A stretch of 5,712 bases of DNA from Candidatus Cloacimonadota bacterium (GTDB lineage: Bacteria; Cloacimonadota; Cloacimonadia; Cloacimonadales; TCS61), in NCBI GenBank assembly GCA_016927675.1, contig JAFGMF010000202.1:1-5712 (forward strand). Reading direction: 5' to 3'. The notes under the pieces are model-generated. The model made no database searches, had not been told where the DNA came from, and saw only the letters and a program-made list of their open reading frames with translations. Position numbers and translations under genes: made by a program. Of the stretch, positions 1 to 5,712 are shown piece by piece (positions within the stretch are counted from its first letter, which is position 1; each line of letters begins with the position of its first letter).

Positions 1-49
1 TCGTGAAGAAATTTAACCTTGGCGTCAGTAACATTTAATCGAGGTTGAA

Positions 50-2221
50 ATGAAAAATATCCGGAAAATCGATGCTCGTCCTAAAATAACCGGTACTCTT
101 AAATTTACCGATGATTATAAATATCCAGATATACTTCATGGCTGCTTTCTTTATGCCAATTTTGATCATGGAAATTTAAAGAAGATAATCTATCCCTCAG
201 GATTTGATCCGAATGATTTTATTATCGTCGGAGCTTCCGATATACCCGGCAGTAATATCGTTCCTGAGCCGGAACCAGATCAACCATTTCTGGTTGATTC
301 TGAAGTAATGCATTACGGACAGATCATTCTGGGTATCGCTCACCCCGATCGCTCGTATCTCAGAAATTTCTGTCGGCAGATCAAATTAGATTTTCAACCT
401 TTACCGGCGATTATTGATGTCAAAGAATGCCTTGATGATCTGGCCAATAAATTTGGCAGACAACTGATATTAGACAACCGAACCGGCACTGAACCGGATG
501 ACAATCTGCTCAGAACTCATGGAATATATTACACACCTCATCAGGAGCAGGCATATCTGGAAACCCAGGGTATGATAGCCTGGTTCGAAGAAGAGCAGAA
601 GATCATGCATATTTTAGGTACGATGCAATGTCCTTTTTTTGTTAAAGAAGCAGTTGAATCACTTATGGGTGATGCTGCAAGCGACGTTATCGTTCGCACT
701 GCTGAGGGAATTGGCGGAGCATTTGGCGGGAAAGAAGACTTCCCAAATATCATTGCCGGAGTAGCAGCTCTGCTGGCCTATAAAAGTAAAAAGCGTGTTA
801 AAATCATACTCGACCGGGAAGATGACATTCTGATAACAACAAAAAGACATCCTTCCCGCATAGAAATCGAGACTTACGCCGATAAGATAACCGGAAAAAT
901 CCACAAAATGGAAATCGATTATCGTCTTGACGCCGGAGCTTATCAGACGCTTTCTCCGGTCGTTCTGTCCCGGGGAGTTCTACATGCTTTCGGTGCTTAC
1001 GAGATTAACGAATGTTATGTCCGGGGAAGCCTGTTGCGCAGTAATACACCTTCCAATGGTGCATTCCGAGGATTTGGTGCACCACAGGCATTTTTTGCGG
1101 TAGAATCTCATCTGGACAGGATGGCTGCTCAATTAAATAAAGACCCTGTTGAACTCAGAAAGATCAATCTGCTTAAACAGGGAAGCCGGATGCCCACATC
1201 CCAGTTGATTAATGATAATAATCTTGCCGAATGTTTTGATCGGGTTTTAAAAAATTCCGATTACCGGAACAAAGTTGCAAGTTTCGCTGAATTTAACAAG
1301 ACCCATAAAGATAAAAAAGGCATCGGTGTTTCTGTTTGCTTCCATGGTGGCGGATATACCGGAAACGGCGAGAAAATTCTCAAATCAAAAGTCAAGATAA
1401 CTCTCTACCGGGACGGACTGGTAAAAGTGTTCGTTGCCAACACCGACATGGGTCAGGGTGCTCATACAACTCTTGCGCAAATCGTCAGCGAAGAACTGGA
1501 TCATCCCCTTGGTAAAACAACAGTTCAGATCCCTGACACCAGTCTTACCCCGAACAGCGGTCCCACAGTAGCATCCCGCACTATATATATCGTAGGAACT
1601 CTGTTACAAAAACTATCAAGGAAGATAAAAACTGAATTAAAATTCACAAACCTTGAGCAGTTTATCTCTGAAAATCAAGACATTTTCCCGAAAAGTTTCG
1701 AATTTGAATTCGAACCCGACCCCAGTGTTGAATTTAACGATCAGACTTATCAGGGTACCGGTTATAAGGATTATTCATGGGCTGCCTGTGTCTGCGAGTT
1801 ATACTTTAATGCCCTGACTTACAAAACAGATTTAACCCGCATCTGGAATGTTATCGACATCGGAAGACCTGTAAACCGGAAAATTGCCGAAGGTCAGGTT
1901 GAGGGTGGCGTAGTACAGGCTATGGGTTATGCCCTTACCGAATTCGGTTACAAGAAGGATCAAGGTAGAATGCGTGGTTTCACAGACTACACATTACCAT
2001 CTACTTATGATATCCCAATAATAGAGATAGAATTTATCAATCAGGAAAGTACTCTGGCTAAAGGCCTTGGAGAAATACCAATGGATTATCCTGCTCCAGC
2101 TATTCGTAATGCTTTTTTTAACGCAACCGGAGTTTTTCTGGATGAGATACCATTGACCCCTGAAAGAATCAGAAAAAAACTATCAGAGCAAATCGGAGAT
2201 TCCAGCAGAAAGATCTATTAA
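50..2221 (+). CDS. Xanthine dehydrogenase-family molybdopterin-binding (large, catalytic) subunit
   Basis: Catalytic Mo-pterin subunit (xdhA/pucD type, 723 aa) of a three-subunit molybdenum hydroxylase, probably cytoplasmic since no signal peptide is visible. The N-terminal aldehyde oxidase/xanthine dehydrogenase a/b-hammerhead domain begins near residue 6 (IDARPKITGTLKFTDDY). The Mo-pterin domains follow, with HQEQAYLET (164-172), TMQCP with Gln193, GGAFGGKE (222-229), GAFRGFGAPQ (337-346), MGQGAH (467-472), TVASRT (506-511), EGQVEGG (614-620) and KGLGEIPMD (671-679). By motif alignment Glu675 matches the catalytic Glu1261 of bovine xanthine oxidase, and Glu229 and Arg340 match its purine-orienting Glu802 and Arg880. 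This favours a purine substrate over an aldehyde or CO; that is inference. The protein is somewhat shorter than E. coli XdhA (about 750 aa), and the usual residues before KGLGE appear shortened. GAGGT at 41-45, four bases upstream, supports the ATG. The FeS gene follows after 27 bases. The family is certain, the substrate is not. Confidence 0.95.
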   Translation: MKNIRKIDARPKITGTLKFTDDYKYPDILHGCFLYANFDHGNLKKIIYPSGFDPNDFIIVGASDIPGSNIVPEPEPDQPFLVDSEVMHYGQIILGIAHPDRSYLRNFCRQIKLDFQPLPAIIDVKECLDDLANKFGRQLILDNRTGTEPDDNLLRTHGIYYTPHQEQAYLETQGMIAWFEEEQKIMHILGTMQCPFFVKEAVESLMGDAASDVIVRTAEGIGGAFGGKEDFPNIIAGVAALLAYKSKKRVKIILDREDDILITTKRHPSRIEIETYADKITGKIHKMEIDYRLDAGAYQTLSPVVLSRGVLHAFGAYEINECYVRGSLLRSNTPSNGAFRGFGAPQAFFAVESHLDRMAAQLNKDPVELRKINLLKQGSRMPTSQLINDNNLAECFDRVLKNSDYRNKVASFAEFNKTHKDKKGIGVSVCFHGGGYTGNGEKILKSKVKITLYRDGLVKVFVANTDMGQGAHTTLAQIVSEELDHPLGKTTVQIPDTSLTPNSGPTVASRTIYIVGTLLQKLSRKIKTELKFTNLEQFISENQDIFPKSFEFEFEPDPSVEFNDQTYQGTGYKDYSWAACVCELYFNALTYKTDLTRIWNVIDIGRPVNRKIAEGQVEGGVVQAMGYALTEFGYKKDQGRMRGFTDYTLPSTYDIPIIEIEFINQESTLAKGLGEIPMDYPAPAIRNAFFNATGVFLDEIPLTPERIRKKLSEQIGDSSRKIY

Positions 2222-2248
2222 ATCTATTTTTATATCGGAGTAAACGTA

Positions 2249-2722
2249 ATGAAAATCAGTTTAACCGTTAATGGCAGGAAAAAAGAGTTCGATATCGACC
2301 CGATGAAAAGGCTGCTTGATGTGATCAGAGATGACTTCGGCTTAACCGGAACTAAAGAAAGCTGCGGAGAAGGTGAATGCGGTGCCTGTAGTGTATTGAT
2401 GGATGGCAAACCTGTGACCAGTTGTATCGTAAACGCTGTACATGCAGATGGAAAGACAATCGAGACTTCAGAATATCTTGCCGAATTACCCCTGGGAAAA
2501 TTACTGGTTGATTGTTTCGATGAGACAAATGCGGTTCAATGCGGTTTCTGCTTCCCCGGATTTCTGGTTGCAGCTTATTATTATCTGCACAACGACGGTG
2601 AGCCGAATCTGGAAAAAATAAAATTTGCCTTGAGCGGTAATATCTGTCGCTGTACCGGATATATAAAAATCTTCGAAGCCGTAATGGTCGCCTGTCAAAG
2701 AAAAAAAGCTGGAGAATTATAA
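2249..2722 (+). CDS. Xanthine dehydrogenase-family [2Fe-2S] iron-sulfur subunit
   Basis: Small electron-transfer subunit (157 aa, the usual length) that carries electrons from the Mo-pterin centre to FAD. The N-terminal plant-ferredoxin-like domain (about 1-75) has Cys39, Cys44, Cys47 and Cys59 in the pattern CGEGECGAC...C. The C-terminal all-alpha [2Fe-2S] domain (about 76-150) has QCGFC (Cys98, Cys101) and CRC (Cys133, Cys135), with Gln97 of the family motif next to the molybdopterin. All eight cluster ligands are present, so both clusters should form. The family's common GFCTPGM reads GFCFPGF here, a conservative variation near the cluster. GGAG at 2237-2240, eight bases before the ATG, supports the start. 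The stop is one base from the start of the FAD gene, which implies co-transcription and probable translational coupling. In E. coli naming this subunit corresponds to XdhC, which should not be confused with the XdhC maturation factor. Identification is very secure. Confidence 0.96.
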   Translation: MKISLTVNGRKKEFDIDPMKRLLDVIRDDFGLTGTKESCGEGECGACSVLMDGKPVTSCIVNAVHADGKTIETSEYLAELPLGKLLVDCFDETNAVQCGFCFPGFLVAAYYYLHNDGEPNLEKIKFALSGNICRCTGYIKIFEAVMVACQRKKAGEL

Positions 2723-2723
2723 C

Positions 2724-3560
2724 ATGAGATTTTTTAAACCGTCTTCTTTGCCAGAACTCTTTTTAACTATGGAGAATTTTGAAGGGGAAAAATATTTTCT
2801 TGCCGGCGGAACTGATCTGAATATCCAGAAAAAGAAAAATCTTCTGCAAGATAGACCCGTGTTCTACATCAATCATCTAACTGAATTGAAAGGAATCCGC
2901 GAACTACATGAAGATATTCTGATCGGAAGCCTAACAAGTTTCAGGGAAATTCTTGATTCACAATTACTGAACAGGAAATTACCCTTCCTGCAAAATTCTC
3001 TTGCCTATTTTGCTTCACCCCTCCTACAGACGATGGCTACCGTCGGTGGAAATATAGCCAATGCTTCACCTACAGCTGATATTCTCCCACTTTTACTTGT
3101 ACTTGATGCAAGAGTAAAATTGCTGTCTAAATCAAAATTCAGAGAGTTGCCGATATCTGAATTTTATCTTGGTTATAAACAGACTATCCTGAAAAGCAAT
3201 GAAATTATCGGTGGAATTATCATCCCGAAAACTGCCGAAACCGGATTTCAGACTTATTATCGCAAAGTAGGTTCTCGTAAAGCATTGACTATTGCAAAAC
3301 TTGCCTTTGCCGGTCTGAAAAAAACTGAGCAAAACAACATCAAGATTGTAAAAATTGCTGTAGGCGCTCTGAATGAGTTTCCCCGTAGATTAAGGAAATT
3401 AGAGGAACTGATAACAGGAAAATATACAGAAGATTTAAAATCTGATGAGTTGAGAAAAATACTGGAATCTGAAATTACTCCGATAACTGACCTTCGATCT
3501 GACAGTGATTATCGCTTTGAGGTAACCTTAAATTTATTGCTGGAATTTCTGGAAGAGTAA
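2724..3560 (+). CDS. Xanthine dehydrogenase-family FAD-binding subunit
   Basis: FAD-binding subunit (278 aa, normal for the short stand-alone form) that takes electrons from the FeS subunit and passes them to NAD+ or another acceptor. The N-terminal PCMH-type FAD domain has AGGTDL (27-32) and the pyrophosphate-binding stretch ATVGGNIANASPTAD (105-119). The C-terminal CO dehydrogenase flavoprotein-like domain starts near 175, with YYRKVGSRKALTIAK (178-192), and ends with the typical SDYRFEVTLNLL. There is no cysteine in the protein, so it lacks the extra 4Fe-4S cluster found in the flavin subunit of 4-hydroxybenzoyl-CoA reductase. That argues for ordinary xanthine dehydrogenase-type electron flow. 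The ATG lies one base after the previous stop, and its GGAG (2711-2714) is inside the end of the FeS gene. It is the last gene of the operon and converges on the receiver gene. The true electron acceptor cannot be read from sequence. Confidence 0.94.
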   Translation: MRFFKPSSLPELFLTMENFEGEKYFLAGGTDLNIQKKKNLLQDRPVFYINHLTELKGIRELHEDILIGSLTSFREILDSQLLNRKLPFLQNSLAYFASPLLQTMATVGGNIANASPTADILPLLLVLDARVKLLSKSKFRELPISEFYLGYKQTILKSNEIIGGIIIPKTAETGFQTYYRKVGSRKALTIAKLAFAGLKKTEQNNIKIVKIAVGALNEFPRRLRKLEELITGKYTEDLKSDELRKILESEITPITDLRSDSDYRFEVTLNLLLEFLEE

Positions 3561-3581
3561 ATTTATTTCTGGGAATAAATT
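3560..3581. terminator. Possible bidirectional hairpin between convergent genes
   Basis: An 8-bp perfect inverted repeat (AATTTATT, six-base loop TCTGGG, AATAAATT) sits between the stop of the FAD gene and the stop of the oppositely oriented receiver gene, overlapping a base or two of each stop. The position suits a shared terminator. The stem is entirely A:T, however, and no long T-run follows on either strand, so it would be weak. Confidence 0.35.
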
Positions 3582-3957
3582 AGAACAGAATCTCGTTGTG
3601 CATGTAATAAGCCATTTCTAATGTGGCAAATAATTGCCTTTCTTCGAATGGTTTCAGGAGAAATCCATAGGGAGCTGTTTCAAATGCTTTTCGCATTGTA
3701 ACTTCATCAGAATAGGCTGTTAAATAAACAACGGGAATATCAAACCGGTCATTGATATAGCGAGCTGTTTCGATCCCGTCCAGATCTCCGGGAAGCATGA
3801 TATCCATTAATGCTATTTCCGGACGTAACTCTTCGATCAGGTTGATGGCTTCAACACCGCCAGCAGCTATTCCGACAACATCATGACCATACTTGAGTAA
3901 ACTGGCCTTGATATCTTCAGCAACAATTAATTCATCTTCGATGATCAGGACTTTCAC
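3580..3957 (-). CDS. Stand-alone response regulator receiver (REC) domain protein
   Basis: Single-domain receiver of two-component phosphorelays (125 aa), expected in the cytoplasm. It contains the full CheY-like set: acidic pair Glu7-Asp8 (IIEDE), phosphoacceptor Asp52 (LMDIMLPGDLDG), Thr80 (YLTAYSD) and Lys102 (LLKPF), with Tyr97 near the switch aromatic position. The LPGDLDGIETA signature resembles receivers often joined to PAS/histidine kinase or other output modules, but here the protein ends just after the last helix with no output domain. It may therefore act as a phosphate shuttle or by protein-protein contact. The start is GTG (3955-3957); no upstream in-frame ATG is available before a stop, and GGAGAG lies just upstream. 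The NtrC-type gene is 500 bases upstream on the same strand, so co-transcription is doubtful. The partner kinase is not in the window. Confidence 0.93.
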   Translation of the reverse strand: MKVLIIEDELIVAEDIKASLLKYGHDVVGIAAGGVEAINLIEELRPEIALMDIMLPGDLDGIETARYINDRFDIPVVYLTAYSDEVTMRKAFETAPYGFLLKPFEERQLFATLEMAYYMHNEILF

Positions 3958-3960
3958 CTT

Positions 3961-3966
3961 CTCTCC
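3961..3966 (-). promoter_or_regulatory. Ribosome binding site that selects the GTG start of the receiver gene
   Basis: On the - strand the sequence reads GGAGAGAAG followed by GTG. The purine-rich GGAG is five bases from the GTG, and an in-frame TAA lies only seven codons upstream. The start is therefore confined to this GTG. A nearby ATG, just 5' of the GGAG, is out of frame and hits a stop after four codons. Confidence 0.6.
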
Positions 3967-3986
3967 ATAATAAATTTACCAATCAG

Positions 3987-3992
3987 ATTATA
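3987..3992 (-). promoter_or_regulatory. Candidate -10 box for the receiver gene
   Basis: A perfect TATAAT on the - strand lies 29 bases upstream of the GTG start, which would give a short leader that includes the ribosome binding site. No good TTGACA match lies 16-18 bases further upstream (the region reads about CGCTGG), so it would be a weak or activator-dependent sigma70-type promoter. The base composition is AT-rich, so a chance match is possible. Confidence 0.3.
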
Positions 3993-4014
3993 TTTATCAT
4001 TCATATCTACCAGC

Positions 4015-4118
4015 GAAATTTCTCTGATATAATATTTCTGTGTAAAGTGAAACTTCTTTGTTTTTTGTCAATAAGATAATTTTGAACTGATAAATGAAAT
4101 TTCCTAAAATGAAACTTC
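4015..4118. repeat. Cluster of four GAAAYTTC motifs upstream of the receiver gene
   Basis: GAAATTTC, a perfect 8-bp palindrome, occurs at 4015-4022 and 4096-4103. GAAACTTC occurs at 4049-4056 and 4111-4118. The last two belong to a longer direct repeat, TGAAACTTCT-N-TGTTT (4048-4063 and 4110-4125, 15 of 16 bases identical). The cluster begins about 60 bases upstream of the receiver start, where an operator could act. Spacings are irregular, and GAAATTTC also occurs inside the Mo-subunit gene near 363, so chance in AT-rich DNA is a real alternative. Confidence 0.3.
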
Positions 4119-4167
4119 TATGTTTGAGAAAAACATATAGGAATAGGATTTATATCTCAGTTCTTAA

Positions 4168-4350
4168 ATTTTTGCTGAATCTACGGATGACCCGTCAACC
4201 TTTGCTATCGGCCGTTGGCTCGGCTGTCGAGTAAGTCTTCTCTCACTCCTGCCAGCTCACAAGGATCGTTTCGGGAATTATGTGATTAGAGGCATTTCAC
4301 AGTTACGGTATCAGTGGGAAAAAATCGATAATAGCGAGGGTAAATATTAA
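4168..4350 (+). other. GC-rich island with a start-less open frame; unassigned
   Basis: Bases 4181-4260 contain 46 G/C of 80, against 24 of 100 in 4081-4180, an abrupt change inside noncoding DNA. Small hairpins are possible: ACGG/CCGT (4183-4186 with 4192-4195) and GCCG/CGGC (4211-4214 with 4221-4224), the latter extendable by TCG/CGA across a three-base bulge. On the + strand one frame stays open for 60 codons, 4168 to the TAA at 4348-4350, and includes RFGNYVIRGISQLRYQWEKI. It lacks ATG near its beginning, has no ribosome binding site, and I recognise no family. It could be a decayed gene or mobile-element remnant, a dispersed repeat, or a structured RNA. I cannot choose among these. Confidence 0.35.
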
Positions 4351-4407
4351 TCTCATAATTGTATTAAAATTGACTTCGATAAATTTTGTCCGTTCTTAAA
4401 GGTCTTT

Positions 4408-4434
4408 AAAAAAAATTGTGCCTGAATTGACAAT
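4408..4434 (-). terminator. Possible weak terminator of the NtrC-type gene
   Basis: On the - strand, about 24 bases after the stop of the NtrC-type gene, ATTGT and ACAAT (4430-4434 and 4415-4419) can pair around a ten-base loop. They are followed directly by a run of T (complement of the A-run 4408-4415). The layout fits an intrinsic terminator, but the 5-bp AT-rich stem is short. Confidence 0.3.
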
Positions 4435-4457
4435 GTTCCTGTCGGTTATGTCACAGT

Positions 4458-5712
4458 TTAATATCTTATCCCGTATTTCTGCAGTTTGCGATAAAATTGT
4501 CGAATACTGAGTCCTACCAATTGAGCAGCTTTTGTTTTATTACCCTTAGCCAAACTGAGAGCTCTTTCCAGAAGTTCTATCTCTGTTTTTTCAGTTGCAG
4601 AAGACAGTAAGAAATCATTATTTTCAGGATTAAATTCATCAACATCCACAAAAATCAGATCCTTTAATCCAATAAATTTCCCTGTTGCAATTACGACAGC
4701 GCGATTGATCACGTTTCTTAATTCCCGGATATTCCCCGGCCATTTATACTTCATTAATGCCTTCAGGGAATCGTTTGTAAAACCTTCCATATTTTTTTTA
4801 TAGTTCTGGTTTGCCTTTTGCAGGAAGAAATTAGCAATCGCTGGTATATCTTCGGTTCTCTGGGCAAGAGCAGGAATAGATATTTTAAATTCATTCAGCC
4901 GATAATAGAGATCTTTCCTGAATCTTCCTGCCTTCACATCTTTGTGAATACATTTATTTGAAGCCACAATGATGCGCAGATCAAGTTTGATTGCATTATT
5001 ACCGCCAAGTCTGACCTGAACTCTTTCTTCCAGAACACGCAGAAGTTTTGCCTGCATACTCATGGGAAGGTTATTAATCTCATCCAAGAATAAAATACCT
5101 TCATCGGCCAATTCGAATTTCCCTGTTTTCATTTTACTCGCGCCGGTAAATGCTCCTTTTTCGTAACCAAAAAGTTCACTTTCAAACAGAGTTTCGGGGA
5201 TTGCACCGCAATCAATCGCAATAAATGGTTTATGTTTTCTCTTGCTGTTCTTATGGATCAATCGTGCGATCCATTCTTTACCCGTTCCCGTTTCACCCTC
5301 TAAAAGCACTGTTATATCATTATGCATAACCAGTTCTATTTGGGATATAACTTTCTGCATTGCCTTGCTCTTCGTTGTGATATCATTTATTTTTCGATTA
5401 CTGGAGACTGATGTTCTGAAGCTCTTAAATTCGTCCGTTAATTTATCCTGATCCATAGCTTTATTAATAACTGAAATTAACTCATTATTATCAAAAGGTT
5501 TGGTCAAATAATTAAACGCCCCTGATTTCATTGATTCTACCGCATGTCTGATATTTCCATGAGCAGTTAACATGATAACGGGAATTTGAGAATATTTCTC
5601 ATTCAATATTTTAAGAACAGATAAACCATCGATATCCGGGAGCAGATAATCGAGAATGATAATATCTGCCTGTTTAGATTTAAGATAATTAAGTGCAGCC
5701 TTGCCAGAGGCA
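4458..5712 (-). CDS. Sigma54-dependent NtrC-family response regulator (REC-AAA+-Fis HTH), 5' end outside window
   Basis: Enhancer-binding activator that, when phosphorylated, uses ATP hydrolysis to open sigma54-RNA polymerase promoters. The frame is open through the right edge, and 417 residues are visible. The receiver part has phosphoacceptor Asp21 (IIILDYLLPDIDG), Thr49 (MLTAHG) and Lys71 (LTKPF); roughly the first 30 residues, with the acidic pair, lie outside. The AAA+ domain has Walker A GETGTGKE (139-146), the sigma54 contact loop GAFTGA (186-191), Walker B LFLDEI (207-212), and candidate arginine fingers in RFRKDLYYRL (about 263-272). The C-terminus is a Fis-type helix-turn-helix (GNKTKAAQLVGLSIRQFYRK). 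Every key motif is intact, so the protein should be functional. A TTG at 5604-5606 is in frame but lies inside the receiver fold and is not the start. The target promoters and partner kinase are unknown; the kinase may be encoded beyond the right edge. Confidence 0.96.
   Translation of the reverse strand, partial: ASGKAALNYLKSKQADIIILDYLLPDIDGLSVLKILNEKYSQIPVIMLTAHGNIRHAVESMKSGAFNYLTKPFDNNELISVINKAMDQDKLTDEFKSFRTSVSSNRKINDITTKSKAMQKVISQIELVMHNDITVLLEGETGTGKEWIARLIHKNSKRKHKPFIAIDCGAIPETLFESELFGYEKGAFTGASKMKTGKFELADEGILFLDEINNLPMSMQAKLLRVLEERVQVRLGGNNAIKLDLRIIVASNKCIHKDVKAGRFRKDLYYRLNEFKISIPALAQRTEDIPAIANFFLQKANQNYKKNMEGFTNDSLKALMKYKWPGNIRELRNVINRAVVIATGKFIGLKDLIFVDVDEFNPENNDFLLSSATEKTEIELLERALSLAKGNKTKAAQLVGLSIRQFYRKLQKYGIRY

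Larger units (their letters stand above)
3958..4457. other. 500-base intergenic region between the two regulator genes
   Basis: No convincing protein-coding gene with a normal start and ribosome binding site is visible on either strand. From left to right it holds a candidate promoter for the receiver gene (near 3987), four GAAAYTTC motifs between 4015 and 4118, very AT-rich DNA to about 4180, a GC-rich island (about 4181-4260), a return to AT-rich DNA, and a possible weak terminator of the NtrC-type gene near 4408-4434. No tRNA, rRNA, CRISPR array or known riboswitch core could be recognised by eye. Confidence 0.6.

Noticed and set aside
541..904. Open frames on the - strand inside the Mo-subunit gene
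   Set aside because: They are antisense shadows of conserved family sequence (the GGAFGGKE region is encoded on the + strand), with no family resemblance of their own.
1696..1715. Near-palindrome TTCGAATTTGAATTCGAA inside the Mo-subunit gene
   Set aside because: It arises from the low-complexity codons of the Phe-Glu repeat SFEFEFEP; it is internal to the coding region and not followed by any gene start.
4028..4033. TATAAT on the + strand as a promoter for the GC-rich island
   Set aside because: There is no acceptable -35 sequence at the right distance, the island starts about 150 bases further on, and the region is so AT-rich that such hexamers are expected by chance.
4066..4071. Perfect TTGACA on the - strand as the -35 of the receiver gene
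   Set aside because: At 16-18 bases downstream the sequence reads about ACTTTA, a poor -10 match. It does not pair with the better TATAAT at 3987-3992, which is far too distant.
3958..4457. Sigma54 promoter (TGGCAC-N5-TTGCA) in the gap next to the NtrC-type gene
   Set aside because: I looked on the - strand upstream of the receiver gene. The TGGCAG at about 4250 is not followed by a TTGC-type element at the required spacing, so no site is claimed.
5242..5451. Open frame on the + strand opposite the AAA+ domain
   Set aside because: It is antisense to the Walker A region of the NtrC-type activator and has no independent coding signal.

Overview
The window carries a complete three-gene molybdenum hydroxylase operon on the + strand (about 50-3560). 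Two response-regulator genes lie on the - strand (3580-3957, and 4458 to beyond the right edge), separated by a 500-base intergenic gap. By eye the DNA is AT-rich (roughly 40% GC). Genes have clear GGAG-type ribosome binding sites. There is a sigma54-dependent activator and no archaeal or Gram-positive-specific feature. This suggests an anaerobic or facultative Gram-negative-type bacterium, but the phylum cannot be fixed from the window; an FCB-group or candidate-phylum lineage is a guess only.

Left part: the genes run in the order molybdopterin (Mo) subunit, [2Fe-2S] subunit, FAD subunit, with gaps of 27 and 1 bases, so they are almost certainly co-transcribed and translationally linked. Together they form a heterotrimeric enzyme of the xanthine dehydrogenase family. 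Substrate is hydroxylated at the Mo-pterin centre of the large subunit, and electrons pass through two [2Fe-2S] clusters to FAD and then to NAD+ or another acceptor. Equivalents of the purine-orienting Glu and Arg and of the catalytic Glu of xanthine dehydrogenase are present, so a purine substrate (xanthine or hypoxanthine) is the best inference. It is not proven.

Right part: the FAD gene converges on a small stand-alone receiver-domain protein (GTG start), with an AT-rich hairpin between the two stop codons. Upstream of the receiver gene, on the same strand, lies an NtrC-type activator with REC, AAA+ and Fis-type HTH domains. Its N-terminus is cut off by the window edge. Both regulators belong to phosphorelay signalling. 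No histidine kinase is in the window, and nothing in the sequence ties these regulators to the hydroxylase operon.

The gap 3958-4457 is the only stretch that the genes do not explain. It holds a probable promoter for the receiver gene, a run of four GAAAYTTC motifs, a possible weak terminator for the NtrC-type gene, and a sharply bounded GC-rich island (about 4181-4260) in otherwise very AT-rich DNA. The island has hairpin potential and an open frame with no start codon, and is the best candidate here for something undescribed. I see no evidence for a new multi-gene system.
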